DNA of 18,401 bases from Bacillota bacterium. GTDB taxonomy: Bacteria > Bacillota > Clostridia > UBA1381. A model generated the notes under the pieces. The model saw only the letters and a list, made by a program, of their open reading frames with translations. It was not told the DNA's origin and did no database searches. The translations under genes and the position numbers were made by a program. Each line of letters begins with the position of its first letter. Position 1 is the stretch's first letter. The stretch is taken from NCBI GenBank assembly GCA_021203665.1, contig JAJQAT010000131.1, positions 1-18,401 on the forward strand, given 5' to 3'. Below, piece after piece: positions 1 through 5,178 of this stretch.

Positions 1-753
1 CCAGCCCTTTTCCTGCTCATATGCCACAATTATGTCCTTGTTAGCCGTTTCATACTCGTTAAACTCCGCCTCGCAATCCTCCATGCTGTAATCGAGCGGG
101 AAATACCACGGCATAGCGGCGAAATATTCCTGATAATACTCGGTCGTAAAGGTGTAGCCGTGATACGCGTAAAGCGCGTTAAGCATCGTGCGCACCTCGT
201 CCTGACTCATGGTGTCCAAAACATCATTTGTCACAAGCTCGGCGTCGAGCCAATAGGTTTCAATGTCTCTTACGTCAATCGCGTACTCATCGTCCGCGTC
301 GGAGGCAACCGCCTCGGCATCCTCCGTCTCGTCCGCAGTCTCGGTATCATCGAAAACGGCTCCGGCATTCTCGTACATCTTCTCCCAGAAGGCTTCCGCC
401 ACAAGGTCGCTCTGCTCCTCGTCATCTATGCACAGAACGTAAAATCTGAAGGAGTCGTCGATTTCAATAACAAACTGTATCGTTATCGTGACCTCTTCAT
501 CCATGTAAGAGCATTTGCCATTGCATTCTATTACCTCCCAGCCGTTGTCCGCTTCGAAATATTTCCACTTGGTATCCGCCAAAAATCCGTCCACGGCTTC
601 GCCGACCGTTATGGTCTCAGAATATTCGGGCAAATACCCGTTCTTTACCGCCTGAACCCTCGGACTTATGTCGCCGATCGAGCACGCGCACATCATTATT
701 GCCATAACTCCCATTAAGAATATTGCCATTATTGATTTTTTCATCTTTTTCAT
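1..753 (-). CDS. YARHG-domain lipoprotein, C-terminus cut by window edge
   Basis: The minus strand is open from an ATG at 753 to base 1, giving 251 codons with no stop. The C-terminus therefore lies outside the window. The start is preceded by an AAGGGGAG ribosome binding site; a second ATG at 744 is less well placed. The protein opens with KKMKK, then a hydrophobic stretch ending in MMCAC with Cys24 as the likely lipidation site, so it is probably exported and membrane-anchored. Residues about 90-170 are acidic and low in complexity. Residues about 181-250 resemble the YARHG domain (LNALYAYHGYTF, then EYFAAMPWY), a presumed extracellular domain of unknown role, here with Tyr-Ala-Tyr-His-Gly instead of YARHG. 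It starts 19 bases after the PH-like gene and probably shares its transcript. Function is unknown. Plus-strand ORFs over this region are shadows. Confidence 0.82.
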   Translation of the reverse strand, partial: MKKMKKSIMAIFLMGVMAIMMCACSIGDISPRVQAVKNGYLPEYSETITVGEAVDGFLADTKWKYFEADNGWEVIECNGKCSYMDEEVTITIQFVIEIDDSFRFYVLCIDDEEQSDLVAEAFWEKMYENAGAVFDDTETADETEDAEAVASDADDEYAIDVRDIETYWLDAELVTNDVLDTMSQDEVRTMLNALYAYHGYTFTTEYYQEYFAAMPWYFPLDYSMEDCEAEFNEYETANKDIIVAYEQEKGW

Positions 754-772
754 CTTTTTCTCCCCTTGGTCT

Positions 773-1234
773 TTATAATAGCTCCGACTGCTGATCCTGC
801 GCGTTCTGCGCCGGCTGTTCTCCGGAAGCTTCGCGCATTTTTGCCTTAAGCTCGTTTACAAACATTTCCGCTTGCTTTTGGCTGCGGGTGTACAGCTTTG
901 TCTGCGGACCGTATTTGCTTGTAATTACAATAATTCGATTCTTTAAAAGCCACAGCGAATATCCGCAGCGCTTCGTTGTTATGTCAACATTGGCTATATC
1001 GCTGTAATTTACCGCCGGCAGCTTATTAAATCTGTTGGGCTTTGTTAAAATTTTCAGTCCGTTCGGGGTGAAAAATACGTAGGATATAACTCTGCTCTCG
1101 AAAAGACCCCTTAAATTAGTTCCCCTCAAGGAAAACAGCGAGTAAAGAACCTGGTTTGTTTCTTTATCCACGCTTCTTCCCTCTTTCGCTTTCCAATACA
1201 GTCTTCTTAATTCCTTGCTTGATTCATTTGCCAT
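773..1234 (-). CDS. small cytoplasmic protein, possibly PH-like fold
   Basis: This 153-residue protein is not firmly recognised. It has no signal peptide or membrane helix. The middle alternates beta-like strands (VISYVFFTPNGLKILTK, then NYSDIANVDI, then RIIVITSKYGPQTKLYT). The strands are followed by a helix, QAEMFVNELKAKM, and a polar Gln/Glu-rich tail. Strands with a closing helix resemble bacterial PH-like domains, but that is an inference from pattern only. The ATG at 1234 has an AGAGG ribosome binding site about ten bases upstream and a good promoter at 1268-1297. The lipoprotein gene follows 19 bases downstream on the same strand, so the two probably form an operon divergent from the XRE regulator at 1367, which is a candidate controller. 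Confidence 0.75.
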   Translation of the reverse strand: MANESSKELRRLYWKAKEGRSVDKETNQVLYSLFSLRGTNLRGLFESRVISYVFFTPNGLKILTKPNRFNKLPAVNYSDIANVDITTKRCGYSLWLLKNRIIVITSKYGPQTKLYTRSQKQAEMFVNELKAKMREASGEQPAQNAQDQQSELL

Positions 1235-1267
1235 TTTTTAATACCTCTTTCTTTTTTTAATATCTAT

Positions 1268-1297
1268 ATTATAACATAATGCGACATAATATTGCAA
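1268..1297 (-). promoter_or_regulatory. promoter of the PH-like/lipoprotein operon
   Basis: On the minus strand there is TTGCAA (1292-1297), an 18-base spacer and a perfect TATAAT (1268-1273), with the ATG at 1234. A 10-bp palindrome, TATTGCAATA (1290-1299), covers the -35 hexamer and could be an operator for the adjacent XRE protein. Nothing here shows binding. Confidence 0.55.
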
Positions 1298-1306
1298 TAC
1301 GTTATT

Positions 1307-1334
1307 TTAACTTTAAATAAAAATCCATTATAAT
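1307..1334 (+). promoter_or_regulatory. promoter of the XRE regulator gene
   Basis: A perfect TATAAT at 1329-1334 follows a weak TTAACT (1307-1312) at 16 bases. This would put the transcript start about 25 bases before the ATG at 1367. The promoter is back to back with the minus-strand promoter at 1268-1297. Confidence 0.45.
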
Positions 1335-1366
1335 GAAATTGTATAATCATCTAAGGCGGTGATATA

Positions 1367-1708
1367 ATGTCATACACAACCGAAAACATCGGCGAAAGGA
1401 TACGCAAATGCCGCAGGGAGCACGGGCTTACGCAGGAGCGGCTTTCCGAGATGATTGACATCGCGCCGAATTATCTCGGGCAGATTGAGAACGGCAGACG
1501 CGGCGTTAATCTCACAAACCTCGTCAAGATTGCAAACGCTCTCGGCGTTACCTTTGACTACCTTATGTCGGACGTGAACAGCGCCGCCATCGAGGAATCG
1601 GACGACATTAAAAAGCAGTGGCTCGCTTTGATTGAAAACCGTTCCCCGAATGAACAGCGGCGTCTAATCAAAATAGTTACGGACTTATCCGATAACTTAT
1701 TTGAATAG
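1367..1708 (+). CDS. XRE-family helix-turn-helix regulator
   Basis: This 113-residue protein is almost entirely a Cro/C1-type HTH DNA-binding domain. Residues about 8-68 (IGERIRKCRREHGLTQERLS, then IAPNYLGQIENGRRGVNLTNLVKIANALGV) carry the typical five-helix pattern. A short C-terminal helical part (about 75-113) could mediate dimerisation. The ATG has an AAGGCGGTGAT ribosome binding site five to six bases upstream. The gene diverges from the PH-like/lipoprotein operon and precedes a membrane kinase gene, so it may regulate either and itself; the target is inferred from position only. It ends 11 bases before a terminator hairpin, so it is probably a single-gene transcript. Confidence 0.93.
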   Translation: MSYTTENIGERIRKCRREHGLTQERLSEMIDIAPNYLGQIENGRRGVNLTNLVKIANALGVTFDYLMSDVNSAAIEESDDIKKQWLALIENRSPNEQRRLIKIVTDLSDNLFE

Positions 1709-1719
1709 CAATTTCCCAT

Positions 1720-1748
1720 ACAGCGGCTTTGCCGCTGTTTTCTCTTTT
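1720..1748 (+). terminator. rho-independent terminator after the XRE gene
   Basis: An 8-bp stem (ACAGCGGC with GCCGCTGT) and a TTT loop are followed by a T-rich run, TTTTCTCTTTT. It sits 11 bases after the XRE stop codon. Confidence 0.85.
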
Positions 1749-1764
1749 ATTTTTCATTATTTTA

Positions 1765-1773
1765 TGTTATAAT
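1765..1773 (+). promoter_or_regulatory. extended -10 promoter of the kinase gene
   Basis: TGTTATAAT is an extended -10 element (TGn plus a perfect TATAAT). The -35 region 17 bases upstream, TTTTAT, is poor. The start would fall near 1780, giving a very short leader before the GTG at 1794. Confidence 0.5.
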
Positions 1774-1793
1774 CATCCCGAGAGGTGATTTAT

Positions 1794-2933
1794 GTGACGA
1801 CCTATACCGACATTGATTTTCTCGATTGCGAGAAAAATATACTGCTTACAAAAAGCTCCGCGGACAACACCGTTTATGTCAAGAAATACATATCCGCCGA
1901 GAATGCCGAAATATATAAATCCATCCGGCAGCACCGATTTTACGGCGTTCCGCGCGTGATTGACATTTACCCCGAAAATGGCTGCTTCGTGCTTATCGAG
2001 GAATACATCTGCGGCAAGTCGCTCCGTCAAATGCTTGACGGCGGCTATGATTTTACTGCTGACTTTGTAAAGCGGCTTGTATATTTTCTCTGCAAGACGC
2101 TCTCGCCCATTCATAAATCCGATATTGTCCACCGTGACATCACGGCGGCAAATGTGCTTTATTCCGACAGCGGGGAGTTTTACCTTACCGACTTCGGCAA
2201 CGCACGCATACACAAGCAAAACCAATCAACCGACACCGAATTTATCGGCACGCAGGATTACGCGGCGCCGGAGCAGTTCGGTTTCGGTCAGTCCGACAGG
2301 CGCACCGATATTTACGCGATAGGCGTGCTTATGAACGTGCTGCTCACGGGCGGAAAATTTCCGACGGAGCAGAAGTACCGCGGCCCGCTCTCAAGGGTTA
2401 TAAAGCGTTGCACGGCGGTTAAGCCGCGTGACAGATACGCGAGTGTTTCGCGTCTTAGGCGCGGGCTTTTCGCCGCGTCGCACAAGGTTCTTTTGAGCGT
2501 CATTTGCGTCCTGCTTTGCCTTGCGGCGTTTGCGGCGTATTGCATTGCCGCGTCAAATTCCGCCGACCGATATTCATACACCGCAAAACCGATTGAAACA
2601 TCATCGCCCGACGAAAAGGCGTACAGACGCTGGAGCGATATTGAAAACCTCATAGCCGACGGTGAATATGCCGAGGCACAGCAGCGGCTCGACGAGGCTG
2701 TCGCCGAGGGACTGACAGGGTACAACATATATATGCTCTATTCCGCCAACTACGAGGCGCAGGGAATGTACGACAGTGCCGTCACCGTCCTTATCGACTA
2801 CATCAACGATATATACGGCGCGGAAAACCTCGTCGAATCAAGCCCGATATATATTCGTCTCGAATATCTTTATCCGAATTGCTCCGATGAGGTAAAACGG
2901 GAAATCGACAAAATTTTTCAGACCACGGATTGA
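1794..2933 (+). CDS. membrane-anchored Ser/Thr protein kinase with C-terminal TPR-like region
   Basis: The start is taken as GTG 1794 because GAGGTG lies 6-11 bases upstream; an in-frame GTG at 1785 lies inside that site. The product is 379 residues. The kinase domain (about 1-220) shows VYVKKY with the likely ATP lysine, the catalytic loop HRDITAANV (His113, Arg114, Asp115, Asn120), DFG (133-135) and APE (158-160). The catalytic-loop lysine is replaced by Thr, and no clear glycine-rich loop is seen. A transmembrane helix covers about 232-254. The remaining outer part (about 275-379) has helical pairs such as YAEAQQRLDEAVAEG and YDSAVTVLIDYINDIYG, reminiscent of TPR repeats and perhaps a ligand or partner surface. 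The substrate is unknown; it phosphorylates proteins in the cytosol if active. The neighbouring XRE gene is a possible partner. Confidence 0.9.
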   Translation: MTTYTDIDFLDCEKNILLTKSSADNTVYVKKYISAENAEIYKSIRQHRFYGVPRVIDIYPENGCFVLIEEYICGKSLRQMLDGGYDFTADFVKRLVYFLCKTLSPIHKSDIVHRDITAANVLYSDSGEFYLTDFGNARIHKQNQSTDTEFIGTQDYAAPEQFGFGQSDRRTDIYAIGVLMNVLLTGGKFPTEQKYRGPLSRVIKRCTAVKPRDRYASVSRLRRGLFAASHKVLLSVICVLLCLAAFAAYCIAASNSADRYSYTAKPIETSSPDEKAYRRWSDIENLIADGEYAEAQQRLDEAVAEGLTGYNIYMLYSANYEAQGMYDSAVTVLIDYINDIYGAENLVESSPIYIRLEYLYPNCSDEVKREIDKIFQTTD

Positions 2934-2995
2934 GTATATCATATTTTCCCTTGCGAGTATCGGACTGCCGGTGACAGATTTAAATATTTTTGCAC

Positions 2996-3035
2996 AAAAA
3001 AACTGTAGACAAGACCGCGGCGGTTTTGTCTACAG
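2996..3035 (-). terminator. long hairpin terminator between convergent genes
   Basis: A 15-bp stem (CTGTAGACAAGACCG against its complement, one G-T pair) has a three-base loop at 3018-3020. On the minus strand it is followed by seven Ts (A7 at 2996-3002 on plus), ten bases after the permease stop codon. It is therefore a strong terminator for that gene, and it may also stop kinase transcripts arriving on the plus strand. The arm CTGTAGACAA recurs at 4506 and 18352. Confidence 0.85.
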
Positions 3036-3044
3036 CTTTGATTT

Positions 3045-3974
3045 TTATTCCTTTTCCCTATTAACCATAAAAATACCGACTGACACAAGCGCGAGCGCGA
3101 TTATGCCGCGGACGCCGAACGCCTGATTTTTTTCGCCGAGGAATATCGCCGACAGTATAACGCCGAATATCGGATTTGTAAATCCGAATACCGCGACCTT
3201 GGCGACGGGATTATATTTCAGAAGTATTCCCCACACGGTGTACGCCACCGATGAAATCATTGCGAGATACAAAAGCAGAGCCGAGGAGGAAAGCGTAAAT
3301 CCCGAAATTCTCCCGCCCGCGATAAAAGCCGCGGCGCACATCACCGCGCCGCCTAGGAAAAATTGATAACCGCTCAGCATAACGGGATTTTCGTTCTGCG
3401 AATATTTCTTTATCAGTACCGAGGAAAGCGCGTATGCCGAGGCGGAAATGATTATCGCGCCCTCTCCCGCGAATGTGAAGCTGAGGTCAATGCCGCCGCT
3501 GCCGCCCGTCAGATTTATTGTCACAATGCCCGCGAACCCCAATATGCACGCAAGCAGCTTAACCCACGTCATTTTTTCGCGTTTGAAAATCAGCACGGCA
3601 AAGAGTATCGCCAGAAATACGTTTGAGCCGTTTATAATCGCCGCCTTAACGCCCGAGGTATGCGCGTGGCCTATGTAGAAAAATGTGTATTGCAGAATCG
3701 TCTGCACCATTGCCAGCTTGACAATCGGCGCAAGCGATGTTTTCTTGGGCAAAAGCACCCTTTTGCTTAAAATACTTCCGAATAAAATCGTAAGAATACC
3801 CGCGAAAACAAACCGCATACCCGCGAAAAGTATCTGCGACGCGGTGTCGTTCGACGCTATATTAAATACCTCATAGCCGATTTTTATCGAGGGCGTCGCG
3901 CTCCCCCATAAAACGCAGCATAAAATCGCCAGACCGAATACGACCGGCGTTTTGGTTAATGTTTTACTGTTCAT
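3045..3974 (-). CDS. EamA/DMT-superfamily permease
   Basis: This 309-residue integral membrane protein has about ten hydrophobic helices arranged as two EamA repeats (about 10-145 and 160-305), the usual size and layout of drug/metabolite exporters. Typical signs are the first helix FGLAILCCVLWGSATPSIKI, TSGVKAAIINGSNVFLAILFA before the mid-point, and NPIFGVILSAIFLGE in the last repeat. The start is ATG 3974 because AGGAGG lies six bases upstream; the longer frame to 4031 has no such site and adds charged residues not seen in the family. Substrates vary widely in this family and cannot be predicted here. The gene is monocistronic, with its own promoter upstream and a strong terminator downstream. 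Confidence 0.92.
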   Translation of the reverse strand: MNSKTLTKTPVVFGLAILCCVLWGSATPSIKIGYEVFNIASNDTASQILFAGMRFVFAGILTILFGSILSKRVLLPKKTSLAPIVKLAMVQTILQYTFFYIGHAHTSGVKAAIINGSNVFLAILFAVLIFKREKMTWVKLLACILGFAGIVTINLTGGSGGIDLSFTFAGEGAIIISASAYALSSVLIKKYSQNENPVMLSGYQFFLGGAVMCAAAFIAGGRISGFTLSSSALLLYLAMISSVAYTVWGILLKYNPVAKVAVFGFTNPIFGVILSAIFLGEKNQAFGVRGIIALALVSVGIFMVNREKE

Positions 3975-4002
3975 TTGTAACCTCCTGTATTGTATCGAAT
4001 AT

Positions 4003-4031
4003 ATTTTACCACAAATATCGCGGCGGGGCAA
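4003..4031 (-). promoter_or_regulatory. probable promoter of the permease gene
   Basis: On the minus strand there is TTGCCC (4026-4031), a 17-base spacer and TAAAAT (4003-4008), about 29 bases before the ATG at 3974. It is an acceptable but not perfect match. Confidence 0.35.
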
Positions 4032-4046
4032 CAGAAAGTTTTACGA

Positions 4047-4075
4047 TTGCTTTTATCGCCCGATAGTGATATAAT
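4047..4075 (+). promoter_or_regulatory. promoter of the MmcQ/YjbR-family gene
   Basis: TTGCTT (4047-4052), a 17-base spacer and a perfect TATAAT (4070-4075) lie about 35 bases upstream of the chosen GTG start. They are almost back to back with the permease promoter. Confidence 0.5.
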
Positions 4076-4109
4076 ATATGAAATTAAAGCATTTGGAGGC
4101 GTATGTCAA

Positions 4110-4481
4110 GTGAAACGCGGGGATTTAATGCGGTATATTTCCGAAATGTACGGCGCGGACGCCGAATATCCGTGGGTGAAATATCCCGATTACGCTGTAT
4201 TCAGACACAAAAGCAATAATAAATGGTTTGCGCTGATAATGTCGGTACCGTATGATAAGCTCGGCTTAACGGGCACCGGATTGACGGACATTGTCAATGT
4301 AAAATGCGGACCTCTGCTGGCGGGCTCTCTTTTATCGGAGCGGGGCATTTATGAGGCGTATCATATGAATAAAGCAAATTGGGTATCCGCCGCGCTGGAC
4401 GGAAGCGTTGACGGTGATAAAATTAAGGCTCTCATCGATATGAGCTTTAATTTGACGCTGCCCAAGTCCAAAAATAAATAA
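4110..4481 (+). CDS. MmcQ/YjbR-family (DUF419-like) protein
   Basis: The GTG at 4110 is chosen because GGAGG lies at 4095-4099 and it yields 123 residues, the usual length for this family. An ATG at 4128 is the alternative. An ORF reaching back to 3990 would overlap the promoter region and is not credible. Family-like features are the YPWVKYPDYAVFRHKSNNKWFALI segment (shown here only by its key parts YPW, the FRH and the KWFALI strand), VNVKCGP in the middle, and AYHMNKANWVSAALDG near the end. These proteins are small, cytosolic, of CyaY-like fold and without an agreed function; a DNA-binding role has been suggested for some. It has its own promoter and is followed by hairpins. Confidence 0.85.
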   Translation: MKRGDLMRYISEMYGADAEYPWVKYPDYAVFRHKSNNKWFALIMSVPYDKLGLTGTGLTDIVNVKCGPLLAGSLLSERGIYEAYHMNKANWVSAALDGSVDGDKIKALIDMSFNLTLPKSKNK

Positions 4482-4507
4482 TCAAAAAAGTGCAGTCAAC
4501 CGAGACT

Positions 4508-4536
4508 GTAGACAAAACCGGTTAGGTTTTGTCTAC
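4508..4536 (+). terminator. hairpin after the MmcQ gene, CTGTAGACAA family
   Basis: A 12-bp perfect stem, GTAGACAAAACC with its complement, has loop GGTTA and lies 26 bases after the stop codon. The downstream T content is modest, so termination is likely but not certain. It shares AGACTGTAGACAAAA with 18349-18363. Confidence 0.5.
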
Positions 4537-4610
4537 CTTGTTCTTGGGTGCTCGAGGTGCTAACCTCGAATGAAAATCATTTTTGACGACATGCGCGTCA
4601 AAAATGGCTT

Positions 4611-4653
4611 AAAACCTAAAGTTTCGACGCAAGGAGGAACTTTTGGTTTTTTT
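4611..4653 (+). terminator. hairpin with T-tract upstream of the copper operon
   Basis: Arms 4611-4623 and 4638-4650 form a 13-bp stem with one mismatch (T4617-T4644) and a 14-base loop. The right arm runs into seven consecutive Ts (4647-4653). It would insulate the csoR promoter from upstream reading. Confidence 0.6.
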
Positions 4654-4804
4654 CATTTAAAAGAAATTGAAAAAGCATCGATGATGCTTTTTCGCTGTCG
4701 ACAGGTATATCTTTGATATACTTGTCGACAGCCTGAACCGATTGCTCTTTTTTGATGCGCAAAATTTGTATTTACGGGTATATTAAATAATATAGATTTT
4801 ATGC

Positions 4805-4833
4805 TTGACATATACCCCTGCAGGGTATATAAT
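4805..4833 (+). promoter_or_regulatory. copper-operon promoter with CsoR operator in the spacer
   Basis: TTGACA (4805-4810), exactly 17 bases, TATAAT (4828-4833): both hexamers are perfect. The spacer holds an inverted repeat, ATATACCC, five bases, GGGTATAT (4810-4830), whose arms reach into both hexamers. TACCC/GGGTA palindromes are the known form of CsoR sites at copZA-type promoters. Apo-CsoR bound here would block RNA polymerase, and Cu(I) would release it. The ATG of csoR follows about 30 bases after the -10 hexamer. Confidence 0.9.
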
Positions 4834-4863
4834 AAATAAAAATAGCTTGAGGAGGTACGAATA

Positions 4864-5166
4864 ATGGAAAACGAATGCTGCTGCGGCAAAAAAACAAAGG
4901 AGCGGTCGCCGGAGGAATACCAAAAGCTGATTCACCGCTTAAACCGAATTGAGGGTCAAATCGGCGGACTGAAAAGAATGATTGAAAAAGACGCGTACTG
5001 CACCGATATTCTGATACAATCGTCGGCGGCAGCCGCCGCGTTAAACGCATTTAATAAAGAGCTGCTTGCCAACCACATCCGCACCTGCGTCGCGGACGGG
5101 ATTCGCGGCGGCGACGACGAGGTTATAGACGAGCTTGTCAGCATTGTGCAAAGACTTATGAAATAA
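4864..5166 (+). CDS. csoR: CsoR copper-sensing repressor
   Basis: This 100-residue all-helical DUF156-type repressor senses Cu(I) in the cytosol and controls the copper efflux operon. The Cu(I) ligand set is present: Cys46 (AYCTDIL) with His71 and Cys75 (NHIRTC), the Cys-His-Cys pattern of true CsoR. The basic segment HRLNRIEGQIGGLKRMI (24-40) is the family hallmark for DNA contact. An N-terminal ECCCGKK cluster adds three cysteines not needed by the core fold and may be an extra metal site. The start has GAGGAGG eight bases upstream. It is first in csoR-copA-copZ, 12 bases before copA, and probably represses itself through the palindrome at 4810-4830. Confidence 0.97.
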   Translation: MENECCCGKKTKERSPEEYQKLIHRLNRIEGQIGGLKRMIEKDAYCTDILIQSSAAAAALNAFNKELLANHIRTCVADGIRGGDDEVIDELVSIVQRLMK

Positions 5167-5178
5167 GGAGGTTTTTAT

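Larger units (their letters stand above)
4482..4804. other. gene-free intergenic stretch with six consecutive hairpins
   Basis: No credible ORF is present. Six hairpins lie in a row: 4508-4536 (12 bp, loop GGTTA), 4552-4569 (7 bp, loop GCTA), 4578-4606 (11 bp, 7-base loop), 4611-4650 (13 bp with one mismatch, then Ts), 4669-4693 (11 bp, loop GAT) and 4694-4732 (18 bp with one G-T pair, loop TTT). The first and fourth could terminate transcription after the MmcQ gene. The purpose of the rest is unknown: a small RNA, a remnant of a mobile repeat or stacked terminators would all fit. A minus-strand ORF across this part only reads through the hairpins and is not believed. Confidence 0.7.

Noticed and set aside
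160..717. Plus-strand ORF of 185 codons at the left end
   Set aside because: It is antisense to the lipoprotein gene, which has a signal sequence, a ribosome binding site and a recognisable domain; the plus-strand product is basic and without family features.
4482..4804. Possible riboswitch in front of the copper operon
   Set aside because: The hairpins lie upstream of the strong promoter at 4805-4833, so they are not in the csoR leader; no known riboswitch core was recognised.
4653..4889. Minus-strand ORF of 78 codons before csoR
   Set aside because: It translates the hairpins and the csoR promoter, and no ribosome binding site or family feature supports it.
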